From contig MU400679.1 in NCBI GenBank assembly GCA_022578965.1, forward strand, positions 1 to 64,000: a DNA stretch of 64,000 nt, in the 5' to 3' direction. A model generated the notes under the pieces. That model did no database searches and was not told the origin of the DNA. It was given only the letters and a program-made list of their open reading frames with translations. Positions 33,155-46,286 of this stretch are shown piece by piece; the first letter of the stretch is position 1, and each line of letters starts with the position of its first letter. The translations under genes and the position numbers were made by a program. Source of the stretch: Xylaria sp. FL1777. Its lineage: Eukaryota; Ascomycota; Sordariomycetes; Xylariales; Xylariaceae.

Positions 33155-36100
33155 GCAATTTATATATTATTATTATTAATAATTTATTATGCTACTTTAT
33201 AGCGCGGTTTTTTTACCTGTGTACTTATAAGTAAAACCATATAAAAAGCCAGATAAAAACCTTATGCAATAATGTTTATGCTATTACTTTAAAGTTTTTT
33301 TACTTTATAATAACTAGTTTTTATTAACTAGCTTGCTAAACAAAAAATAATAGTTAAAAGGCAAAAGAACTCTTTTTAAAGCTTTTAAACTTTTTGCTTT
33401 TTTAAGAAATATATAAAAGCTTTTTTTTTGTTTTTTAAAACCTTTAAAGAAGTGCTTTTGCTTTTTTTGCTAGTTTTTTTATTTTTATTTTTATTTTTAT
33501 TTTTTTTTCTTTTTATTTTAACTGCTTTATTATATATTGTTATTTTATTAGTAATAAATAGCTACTTTATAATATTATTTATAGCTTTAAGCTTTTTTAT
33601 AGCTAGTTATAAGTTTTTATTAGTTTATAATAGCTTAATTACAAAGCTTTTTTATAGCTGTTTTTTTTTGTTTTTTAATAAATTATAATATAAAACTATA
33701 TACTAAAAAGTTTTTTTTTTTTTTGCGTATTTATAAAAAAGCATAAAAAAGCTTAAAACTTTTTTTTATGCAAAAATACCTTTAGCTTTATTTTTTTAGT
33801 ACATATTTATATTATTATAGCTGCTTTATACTTTAATAATCTGCTATATTTTTTAAAAGCTTTGTTTTTATTAAGCTTTTATTTAATTATTGCTAAATAG
33901 CTGCTGCTTGTTTTAATTTAGCTTTATTTGCTTATTTATTTATTTTTTAGTATAATTTTAGGTTTTTTTTTTTTTAATTATTTTTTTGGCTAAAAATCTA
34001 AAGCTAATATTAGATTTTTTTTAGTTATGCTTTTATTATTGCTTATAAGCTTGCTTTTTGTTTAATTTTTAGCTTTTTAAGCTTTTATGTTTTAAATAAA
34101 AGTTTTAATTTTTTTTATTATTTTTTAAATTAACTTTTTAACTGCTAAGCTTTTTATATAATGTTTATAAGCTATTGCTTTATTACTAAAATATAAGTTA
34201 ATAAAAAAAATCTTTATTTTAATTTTTAAATGCTTTATTTTAATTGCTTTAAAAGTTTTAATTATATATTTAAAGCACTTGTTTTAAGTTATTACTAATA
34301 AATTAATAATACTTTTTGCTTTGTTTTTTTTAAAGTTTTTATATTAAATTATTATATTATAAGCTAAAGTACTTTATATTATTATAATATATATTTGCTT
34401 TATTTTTGCTATATTATTACTTTATGCTAAGTTTTATAGCTTAATTATTATATATAATTAAATGCTTAGTTTTTTTTTAAGCTTTATTAAGTATTTTTTT
34501 TATTTTATGTTTTTATTAAACTATATTTTTAAAAACTTTGTGCTATTTTTTAAGTATATTATTGCATTAAAAAGATATATTATTTATATAAGCGTTATTT
34601 TATTACTAAAAAAATACATTAATTTGCTTTTTTGTTATATAAACTTTATTTTATATTATTTTGCTTAGCTTTTATATGTTTTTTATGCTATTGGACCTTT
34701 TTTTGAATTCTTTACACTTAACTATAACTTTATAAGTTCGAGCTTAATTATTAAATAATTAAGATCGCTAAAATTAACATAATAATTTTTACTTACTAAA
34801 TAAGTTGTATTTTATTTATAAAGTGCAAATATAACAAAAAACAAAAAAATAGTATTAAATAACTTATTTGTTAAAAATGCAACTAATATGCTACTAAAAC
34901 TTACTAGCAATATAACTATAAAGCAGTAACGTTTTAGCAAAAAACATAAAGCTAACAAACTTTTTAGTATATAAAAAATAATTAATAAAATTATAAAACT
35001 AGTATTATAGCTACTAATAAAAAAAAATAACAAAAGAAATCTTTCTTTAAAAAAACGCAAAAAGAGCACAAATAGCATATATATTAAAAAAAGCTTAAAA
35101 AAGCTAGCAAAGCATAAAGCCTAATAACAAAAACAACCTTAATATACTTATAACTTGCTATAACTTAAATGCTACTATAAAAGCTAACTAAAAAAACGTT
35201 AAAAATACTGTTTAAAAGCTTTTTTAATAAACTTTATTAAACATAAATATGCTAAAATTATAAGCATAAATTATAGCTTTATAGCTAGCTTGCAATAATA
35301 AAGCAATATTATTTAAGTAAAACAAAAAAGTATTAATTAAAGTTAAAAAATAAGCTAATAACCTTAAAAATAAAATATTAACTAATATTATTAAAGCAAT
35401 AAATATAGCACTTATAAGCAATAATATAATTATTACTAAAAAGTTATATAGTAAAAACATAATAATTACTTTTAAAAAAGCAATGCTTTAAAAAGCTAAA
35501 AAAAAAAAATAAATTATAAAAGCCTTTAAAAAAAAGTTAAAAATATAACAAAAAAAAACAGCACTAATAATAAAAAGCGTTCTAGCAAAACAAATTAAAG
35601 CAATATACTTAAACAAAAACTTATTATAGCTACTATGCAATAAATACTTTAAAGTTATAAAATATAAAAAAATGCTATTTAAAAACGCAAAAACTAAATT
35701 TATATTAATATTATTATATATAAGCAGTATTATAATAACTAAAATAATATATAAAAATAGCTTTTTATAAAAAGCTTAACTGTTTAACTATAAACTTTTT
35801 ACTATAAAGCTTAAAATTATATAATGCTTTAATTACTATAAATATAGTTATATAGCTAAATACTGCTATAAAAACTTAAAGTATAGCTATTATTTAGTTT
35901 TAAAGCACTAAAAAAATAAAAAAAGCTGCTTAGTAAAAACACAAAAAGCAAAGCAAAAATATATAAACTATAAAAAAGCACACGTAATATAAAATAAAGC
36001 TTGCTAAAAAAAAGTTAAACAAAAAAACAAAGCAAAAGCAATATATATATTATAACTTAAAAGCTTTTAAAGTGCTAAAAAAACAGCAGTAATAAGCAAA

Positions 36101-38576
36101 AAAATAAATAAAAATAGTTTAAAAATATTAATAGCGTTAATATTTATAAAGCTAAATAAAAAAAAATTACTAGAAAAAAAACAATAAACTAGCAATACAA
36201 ACAAAAACTTATTTTTATTAATTTAATAATATATAATATTGCTTTTTAAAACATTATAAAATTTAAAAGCAATATAACATGCGTGCTATAAAATAATAGC
36301 TTTAATTATATAATAGTTTAAAAGCTAGTAATTAATAAATATAGCAATATATATTGCTTTAATAATAGCAATTATTAAATTGTTTAGTTAAAAAGCAAAG
36401 CTACACTATATATAAACAAAAAAATTACAATAAAAACGCTAGCAAAAAATGCTAGTAAAAACTAAGCAAAGGTTATAATAAGCAATAATAATTTAGCAAT
36501 ATTTTTATAATTAATATATTTACTAAATTAAAAAAAAACAATTTAACGTAATTTAATCTAAAAAATATATAAAGCAAGCAAGCTAAAAAAACATTATATA
36601 TTTATAAATAATTTTAATTTTTATTACTTACTATAAAACTTAAAAAGCAAAAAAAGCTAAAAAGCAAATAAACTATTTAAGTTTACTATATAATAAAATT
36701 TTAAATTAATTATTTCTTAAAAAAAAGTAACTAAAATAAAACATAAATAAAAAAGCTTAATAATAAACTTAGTATAAATATTTAGTAATTTAGCTATTAT
36801 TTATTAAAAAGACTTAAAATAGCTAAGTTTTAACTATAAAGCATTAAAAGTTATAATTAACTTAAAAATAGCTTTGCAAAAATATTTAAAAAAAGCAAAA
36901 AAATAAAACTAGCTTAAATTAAACAAAAATAAAGCAGCTATAAAAGCAAAAGCTATTATTATAAAAATATATATGCTATATATATTTAATAAGCTAAATA
37001 ATACTTTTAACTTTTTAATTTAGCAATTAATAAAAATAGCAAATAAAATAACGCTTAAAAAAACTATAAAAAAAAAACACTAAATATTATTTTAGTAATT
37101 TTTAAAAATAATTAAAACAAAAAAAAAAGCAAAATAAGCATACTACAAGTTTTAAAGCAAAAAAACTAAAGCAGCATAATAAGCTTTTTAAAAAAACAAA
37201 AAGCCTTTAATAACAAAGTAAAAAAAACATAAAAATATAGCTAAAAATAAGCATTTATAAAAATATTTAAAGATTTTAAATTATTATAAAGCTTAGCTAA
37301 ATAAATAAAGTCCGCTTATAAGCTAGCTTTAAAAATTACTGCAATTTTACTGCTAAAATAAACAAAAAATAAGCTGCTTTTTGCTAACATTTTTAAAAAA
37401 AAAACAGCTTTACTAGTAAAACGCTTTTTTTTTGCATTATTAGTAAACTTATTTAATATATTTAAAAAAAACTTAACTTATAATAACTACTAAAAGTTTA
37501 TAATTAATATTAATACAAGAAAAAAAAACATAATATTATTAATATAAAAGTTAGCACTATAAAAAGCGCTAAAAAATAACTTATTATTTAACGGCTTTTT
37601 TAAAGCTTATAAACTTGCTTTAGTAAAAAAAATAATAACATTATATATTGTTAGCTTTTTATTAAAATATTATTTAGTGCAATTTAAGCAAGCAAAAATA
37701 GTAGTTATATTTAAACTTAAAAAGTTAAAAAAAACTAAAAAAACAGCTAAAAAGTAGCGCTTTATTATGCTTATTTATATAATAAAAAAAGTACTAAAAA
37801 AACAGCTATATTATTACATAACAAAAGTAGCTAAGCAAAAAAGTCTTTTATTAAACAACTAAATAAATAACAAATAAAATAAGTTAATAAATATAGCTAT
37901 TAAATTAATATTAAAAATAGCAAAAAAAACAATTAGCAAAAAAAGCATAGCATTTTTACTATAGTTAAACATTATAAAAGCTTTTAATATTATTAATAAA
38001 AAAAATAATATATATTTTATAATAAAAAAGCTTTTTTTTTTAAATAGTTATATAAATAAACTTTTTTATATTAAACTATATAATGTATTTTTGTTTTAAT
38101 AAAGCAATATTTTAGCTAATAGCACTAAAAGCTAAAGTTTTTTAAAAGTTCTTGCTTTTATTTTTTTTTTTTTTTTTTATATATTTTAATACTTTATAAT
38201 AACTTTACTATATACTAAAAGCTAATAATAATTAGTTTTGCTAATAATACTAACTTTATTATAGCAAACTTAAATATAAAGCAAAACTATAAAGCTTTAA
38301 AAGCAGTATAAAAAACATATAAAAGCTAAGCAAAACAACATAAAATAAAGTTTATACTACAAAAAAGCAAATTAATGCATTTTTTTAGCAATAAAATAGT
38401 GCTTATATAAATAATATACCTTTTTAACGTAATAATATACTTAAAAAACAACGCAAAATTTCTAACAATATAATTTAATAAAAACATAAAATAAACAAAA
38501 CACCTAGTAAAGCTTAAAAAAAAACTAAGCATTTAATTATATATAATAATTAAACTATAAAACTTTATATAAAGCA

Positions 38577-38581
38577 GTAAT
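38577..38581. repeat. Target-site duplication, left copy (GTAAT)
   Basis: GTAAT directly before the first LTR (TGTTACG). The same five bases follow the third LTR at 53495-53499, and the uninterrupted LINE copy has a single AGTAATA-like site at the matching position (near 34405-34430 on the opposite strand). Confidence 0.85.
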
Positions 38582-39077
38582 TGTTACGAAATTAGCACGG
38601 GGGTGGCCTTTAAAGCGGCTTAATGCTTTTATACATACTTTGCACCTTTTTTTTTTGCTAGCTAAAGCTAAGGTTATATAATAACCTATTTAGCTTACTA
38701 GGCTTACAGTAATTTAAGGCTTACTAGGCTTATAGTAATTTAAAGCTTACTAAGCTTACAGTAATTTAGTGCTTATTAAACTTATAATAATTTAAAAAAG
38801 ATTACTATTTTTTTTACTTTTTTTTTGTTTATATAATTATGCATTTTTTATATTTAGTTATTTATTTAGTTTTAGTTCTTTAGTTATTAATTTTTTTATA
38901 ACTGCTAAGCATTAATATATTTATTACTTTTAATTCTTTAAAACTTTTATTAATGCATAATAATAAAAGTACTCTGAAAACTTTTTTAACAAACTACTAT
39001 TAAAGATTTTATTATTACTTGCAAATTAAAACCTTAAAAGCAAACTTGTTATATTAATATATAATAAGTTTATTATA
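38582..39077 (+). repeat. Ty3/gypsy LTR 1 (496 bp)
   Basis: Starts TGTTACGAAATTAGCACGGG and ends TTTATTATA. Aligns without length difference to 45791-46286 and 52999-53494. Its first ~60 bases keep far more G and C than the matching parts of LTR 2 and 3. Confidence 0.92.
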
Positions 39078-42000
39078 TTTTAATAGCTTTTTAATTAATA
39101 AAACTTAATATATAAAAATAAATATTAGTATAAAAAGTTAAATAATAAATAATTTATAAAATAAACTTTTAAAAGTATACTAAAGAAATATTTAAAAAAT
39201 AAAAATGCTAAATAGTATTATATAAATAAACTTTACTTAATAACTAATAAACTAGATTTAAGTTATACTACTAAAAACAAAAAGTTAAAAATTAAGTTTA
39301 AAAATTTTAAAAATTTTTAGAACTAGCAACGTATTAAAATAATAAACTTTAGCACTTTTATTAGCTACTTTTATTAAAAGAAAAGCAGTAATAAAAAAAA
39401 AAAAGTTAAGCAATAATAATAAAAAAAAATTAATATTAATGCTAGCACTATAAAGCAAACTAGTTATTTTAACTTAAAAAGTAGCTTAAATATTAAGCAT
39501 TATAATTTTTAAACTAGCATAAATACTAGCTATAATAATTAAAGCAGCAATAATAACTGCTATTATAATAATAAGTTAAAGTTTTAAATAAGTAATTATG
39601 CTATAATTAATATTAATATTATTACTAGCAAACTTAACGCTTATTTTTATTATTATTATACTTAAAATAATAACTTAAAATAAAAAACCTAACTTTTTAT
39701 TATTATTACTGCTTTTATTATTAGAATTATTTATAATATTAAAAATGCTAAACATTAAAAGTTTTAAATTTATTGCTTTAAAACTTTATAATAAATCTAT
39801 AAATATAAAAGCTTTTTTAATCTACGTTAAACTTTATTTAAAATAGCACTTTATTATTATTATAAAAAAGAACTAAAAAATAATAACTACTTTATAATTT
39901 TTGTTAAAAAAAGTACTAAAATAGTTTTAATTTATTTTAAAAAATTTTTTAAAAACTAACAAGTTAACTAACTTTAAGCTAAAAATAAAAAAAATTTTTA
40001 AAAATTATATTAAGTTTAAAAATTAAATAAAAGTACTATTTAAAAATACTTAAAAAGTAAAACACGCAAAAAAAGCATTTTATTGCTTAAAACAAATAAA
40101 AGCAGCAGTAAATTACGCTATAAAATTTAAATAATTAATAGTAATCTTAAAATTATTTAAGCTTATATTATTTTATTTATTTTATAGTAAACTTAAAACT
40201 TAAGTTTAAAACAAATTATATAAAATAAATAAATTAGCAAAAATTAATATATATATTAATATAGCTATTATAATTAATTAACGATTATTTAACTAGTACT
40301 TTAAAACTAAAAAAACTAAAAAAAACAAAAAAAAAAATATTTAAAAAAGTATTAAACAAAGATCTAAGTAAATTAATAAAGTTTAAAAATAATAACCTTA
40401 AGATATATTTAAAGTTAAATGTTATAACTGTAAAAAAAAAAAATACTTTTAAAAACAATGCTAATTTAAAAAAAAGAATAAAAAGAAAAGCTATAAAAAA
40501 GAAAAGATTTTTTAACTTAAAAAAAAAATATAAGTTATAAAAGTTTAAAACAACAAAAAATAATAAAGCAATTTAAAAAATATGTTTTTAAAACAAAAGT
40601 ATAAAGTTGCTGTTTTAAATTAAAATAAAAGTATTATACTAAACAAATTTAAATGCTTTATTTATATAAGTTAAAATAAATAAGCATATAAATACTATTT
40701 AAAAGCTTTATAATTATTAAAACAAATTGCAAAAAAATATATTTGTTATATAAACAATTAAAGTTATTTAATATATAACTTAAAAAAATAGTTTAACTAA
40801 AAGTAGCAAACAATAAAAAGTAGTAAGTTAATATAATTAGCAAACTTATAAAACTATAAAAACTTTAAACTATTAAAGCTTAAAATATAGCTTAAAAAAA
40901 AGTTATATTTAGAAAAATAAAACTATAATTATAAATAGTATAGTTATTAAACTAATTATAAACTACTAAAACATTTAGTTGCTAAATAAACTTAAAAAAA
41001 TAAAACTTATAAAACTTTAAAATAAAAACAAATAAAATTAAAAGCTATAAAAAACACTATAAAAAAAAAACTAATAAAAATAAATGAAGTATTTTTATAG
41101 CTTAAATTACTTTAAATATAACAAAATAAAAAAGCACTAATAATTAACATAAAAATTAATACGTTTTAAAAACTAAAATTAGTAATTTAATTAATTACTA
41201 AAAATTATTATTATAATAAAACTATAATAAAAAATAATAATAATATTTTATGCTTAAAAAATCTAAAATATAATAAAGTATTATAAAATTGTTATATAAT
41301 ATATTATTGCTACTAATATTTACTTAATAAACTAAAAAATAATTAGTTTTTTAAACAAATTACAAAAACAAAAATATAAAACTTTTATAAATTAAAATAG
41401 TTAGTTATAACTATAGTTTATTATAAAGATTTATAAAAATTTGCAACATTTAAAAAAGATTTTAATTGCATTTATAACATTAGTTTAAAAAAATATAAAA
41501 ATAACTACTATAAATATTACTAGCTAATTAAAGCATAATTATACTAAAAAATAGTTATTAAAAGCAAAAAAGCTTAAAAACTACAATTTAAAGCTTAACT
41601 AAAAGCAAAAACAAAACAAAGCGTAATAATATTTAAAGTATAAAATAAAACAAACATTTAAATATTTTATAAAAAAAAATCAAAAAACAAAATAAATACT
41701 TGCTAAAAAAGTAGCAAATAGCTAAAAAAACTAAAGCTTTATATAAAGTTTAATATAATAATTAGCAAAACTAATTTAAAGTTAAACTTATATATTAAAA
41801 AAAAAAGTATAACATTTTAATTAACTTAAAAGCATAAGCTAATATAATTTTACTTAAAGTAATAAAACAAAATAAAATTCTTTAAAAATATAAACAAAAA
41901 TCCTAAAAAATTAAAAGATTTAATAAAAGTACTTTTAGCTATAATAACAGTTATATATTTAAAAAAACTAAACTTTTTAATATATTTATATAAAAACACA

Positions 42001-45000
42001 AAAAATAAATTATATTAAATATTGCTAATATATTTAATTATAATATTATTTTAGAAATATTATAGCTAAAAACTAGCAACTTTTTAATTTAATAAAAAGC
42101 AAAAATTATTAATTAAAAAAGTAAGAAATAAAGCAAGAAAATCAGAAAAATCGCAAAAAAAATTTTGAACAAAATACTAAAAGTATATTATAAATTTTAT
42201 AAACTATTTAAAAAAAAAAAAAAAAAAAAACTTCTTAAACATAGCTTATAAAATTATTACATCTTTATTAAAGAAAAATGTTAACTAAAGCTTTATTAAG
42301 TATATTATATAAGCTTAAACAAAATAAACGTTTTATAAAAATACATTTAAAAAAACTTAGCAAAAGAATTTTTAAAAAAGTTTTAGTTATTTGCTAAATA
42401 TTTTATAGTACTAGTATTAAAAATAAAAAATAAAAAACAACTAATTAATAAAAAAAAAAAATTAATATAGCAAGTAATAGTTAATTATTAATTATTAAAC
42501 GTAATTATTATTGCAAATAAATACTTTTTTATTTTATTAGTAATTATAAAAGAAAATATTAGCTAAGCAAAATAATTTATAGCAGTTAATATTTTAAATA
42601 AATATTATATTATTAAAATAGCTAAAAAAAAAAAATAAAAAACTGTTATATAAACAATATATAAACTATATAAATATATAGTTATATTATAAAAATTATA
42701 AAACGTACTAGTTAGCTTTTAATATATAATAATAACGATTTTATAGAAGTTTTTAAACAAGTTTGTGTTTATTTACTTAAATAATATCTTGATTTATTTT
42801 AAAACGCTAAAAAAACACAAAAAACATATAACTTAAGTATTAAAAACATTTAAACAAGCAAAATTATAACTTAACACAAAAAAATATATATAGCATATAT
42901 AAAAAATTAACTTTTTAGGATTTATAATTACTTTAAAACAAATATAAATTTAATAGTTAAAAATTAATATAATATAAAACTAAAAAATATTTAACTTAAC
43001 TATTATTATAAATATATAATAAGCATTAAAATTTTTAAACTATATTTAAATATTAATTTAAAACTTTAAAAAAATGGCATTTTATTTTATAAAGTATACA
43101 AAAAAAAAATACAAAAAAAAATCCTTTTTAATTTTAAAAAAAGCTTAAAAAGCTTTTAAAGAACTAAAACTAAAAGTTATTTTTAACTTTATAGTTAAAC
43201 TACTTAATTTACAAAAAAAAAAAAGGCTAAAAATAAATGTTTTAAATAATATAATTATAAAAGTTTTAAAATAACTAAAAAACAACAAAAAATAGCACTT
43301 AGTAGTTTATTATTTTAAAGCACTACAAAACGCAGCATTATAATACTTTATATATAATAAAGAACTGCTTGCAATTATTATAGCACTTAAAAAGTAAGAA
43401 CTATTTTTTACGGAAACTATAAAGCTAATTAAAATTTATTTAAATTATTAAAACCTAATAAAATTTATAACTACATAAAAAATTACTAAATAACATAAAA
43501 ATTAAATAGTTTTTTTTTCTAAATTTAACTTTAAGATATGCTATATTAAGAAAAAAAAAAACATTTAAGCAAATATATTTAGCTAATAAAGTTAAAAGAA
43601 ATTTAAAGTTTTAAAAAAAAACATTTAAGTGTTATATTTTTAAAAAAATAAAAGCTTAAAAGTTAAAGTTATACTTAAGGACTTTATAAATATATAACTA
43701 TAATAAGCTTATAACTTAAAGAAGTTAGCATAGCTATAAAAGCATAAAAAATTAAAAAATAACAAGCTAATATATAAACGTAAGGTTTATTTATTGGAAT
43801 TTTTATAAAATAAGTTTATTAAGGAATTTTATAAACATTTATTATATAAACACTAAAAAGCAACAAAAATAATTAAATAATTATAAAAAAAGTACAATTG
43901 TTTAAAACTATAAAATATAGTTAAATTTATTATAAAAAAGTATAATATTTATAATAAAGCTAAAGTAGTTTAATATAAGCTTTATAAACTGCTATAACTT
44001 ATATAAATACTTAAATAAACATAGCATATTATTGCTTAAGATTTTATTATAGCACTACTTTTATTAATTAATTTAGTTATAAAAGTATAATATAATAAAA
44101 TATAAATTATTATTAATAAACTTACTAAGTATATTTACTTTTTGCTATTTAAAAAAAATGCAATAACTAAACAATTTATATATGCTTTTATATATTAATA
44201 TTTAAATAAGTATAAGCTATTAAAAAGAATTATTTTAAACTAAAATAAATTGTTTACTTTTAAGTTTAAAACTAGCTTTTTTAAACTTATTAGTATTAAA
44301 CTAAAGTTTTTAACTGCTTATTACTTATAAACAAATAAATAAATAAAAAAACTAAACTAAATATTAAAACAATATTTATAAAGTTATGTTAACTATTAAT
44401 AAAACAATTAAGTAAAACTATTATTAATAGCATAAATCTTATATAATATATTAATAAACAAAAATATAAACATATTTTTATATAAAGCTGTTTATAAATA
44501 GCAAGCAACTATTAAAAAACAAAAAAAAACTTTAATAAAAGCACCTGTTATTTTAATTATAGCACTTTAAGCAAAAATTATTATAATAAAAATTAAAATA
44601 TTATAAGCTAAACTATAATTATGCTTTTAATTTTTATAACAATAAATATTAGTATATTATAACAAAAAACAAACTAAAGGATTAACTTTTAAAAAAAAAA
44701 ACAAGGTTTATTTGCTATAATAAAAATAAAATGCAAACATTAATATTTTTTAAATTAAAACAAAATAACTAAGCAATAAATTAAAATTTAAAAAGCTTAG
44801 CTTTTTTAAAATTAAAGAAGTTATTTTACTTACTAACTATAAACTATTATTATTAAAGAATATGCAAATTTACTTTATTTTTTATATTTTTTTATTAAAA
44901 CTAGCACTTATTAAAATACTTATTAAAATATAACTAAAAATAAAAATAAATTAAAACGTTTATAAAGTTAAAAATATATTAGATTTTTGTTAAAACAATA

Positions 45001-45790
45001 ATAACTTAGAGTATTTTATTAAATAAAAAGAATATTTATATGTTAATAATATTTAAGAACTTAAAAAACACCTAAAAACTGCCGAAGTAATTATAAGTTA
45101 GTTTTATTGCTAACACTTTAACTGCTTAAAACTAGAAAAAAAAAGTTAATTTTAAAGAAAACGCTTAAAAAATTTTAATTAAACTTAAATAAAGCAGCTT
45201 ATATTACTTTAGTTTGCTTTTTTTATTGTTTTTGCTTTTTTATTAGCACTTTTTGTTTTTTTTTAATACGTTTTATTTTGTTTAATTTATTTAAGAACTA
45301 AAGCTTTTGTTAAACTATTTTAATACTTTTTGTTTTTAAAAAACGTTTTTATATGTAAAGCTAAGCTAACTTGCTTAAAATAAAGTTAAAGCTATTTTAA
45401 GCTTGTTTTAATTTTTTTTAAACTAAAAGTAGCTATTGCTTTGCTTGTTTTTTTTTTTTCTTAAAATAACAGTATTTAAAAACTATATTATTAATTAAGT
45501 TAATTAGAACTTTTAATTTGTTATAAAAGCAATTAGCACGTATGCATTTAAAACAACAAAACATATTATTTATTATTTTATATATTAATAACTAATTAAA
45601 GTAATAAAAGCAAAGCATAACTTTATAGCTAATAGAATTAATAAAGGAAGCAAAAACAAGTTTTTGTTTTGTTTTAAATAAGCAGTTAGTTTTTTTAATG
45701 CGCTTTAATATTATAACATATAAAAAAAAAAAAAAGAAAAAATACTTACGGAAAATTGTTAAAACAATAATTTTAAAAAAAAAAAAATAG
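39078..45790 (+). mobile_element. Ty3/gypsy chromodomain element, internal region copy 1 (dead)
   Basis: A C-to-T mutated gag-pol on the plus strand, recognisable in order. Gag zinc knuckle C-x2-C-x4-(H to Y)-x4-C lies at 40420-40461. The reverse transcriptase active site YLDD reads YLNN (42774-42785), then FLGFI at 42912-42926. RNase H has KELLAIIIALK near 43359-43393. The integrase core around 44041-44520 includes the LTKY and LLKRII..LFT segments. A chromodomain follows at about 44966-45090, with LEYFIK then KEYL and HLK in register with the consensus LEYLVKWKGY..HLKN. The order RT-RNaseH-IN-chromodomain identifies a chromovirus of the MAGGY type. Dozens of stops make it inactive. Confidence 0.88.
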
Positions 45791-46286
45791 TATTATAAAA
45801 TTAGCACAAAGGTAGCTTTTAAAGCAGCTTAATGCTTTTATATATATTTTATACTTTTTTTTTTTGCTAGCTAAAGCTAAAGTTACGTAATAATTTATTT
45901 AGCTTATTAAGCTTATAATAATTTAAGGCTTACTAAGCTTATAATAATTTAAAGCTTATTAAGCTTATAGTAATTTAGTGCTTATTAAACTTATAATAAT
46001 TTAAAAAAAGTTACTACTTTTTTTACTTTTTTTTTGTTTATATAATTATGCATTTTTTATATTTAGTTATTTATTTAGTTTTAGTTCTTTAGCTATTAAT
46101 TTCTTTATAATTGCTAAGTATTAATATACTTATTACTTTTAATCCTTTAAAACCTTTATTAATGCATAATAATAAAAGTACTTTAAAAACCTCTTTAATG
46201 AACTATTATTAAAGATTTTATTATTATTTATAAATTAAAACTTTAAAAGTAAACCTGTTATATTAATATATAATAAATTTATTATA
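45791..46286 (+). repeat. Ty3/gypsy LTR 2 (496 bp), shared middle LTR
   Basis: Begins TATTATAAAATTAGCAC, with TGTTAC mutated to TATTAT. Exactly 7209 bases after LTR 1. It serves as both the 3' LTR of the first unit and the 5' LTR of the second. Confidence 0.92.

Noticed and set aside
33428..35460. F/L/I-rich open frames in the AT-rich block (33428-33688, 34462-34668, 34812-35078, 35224-35460; also 38326-38532, 47494-47772, 54223-54489, 57371-57571) as small membrane proteins
   Set aside because: They are antisense to decayed LINE or gypsy coding sequence; C-to-T/G-to-A mutation makes K/N-rich sense and F/L-rich antisense frames with few stops.
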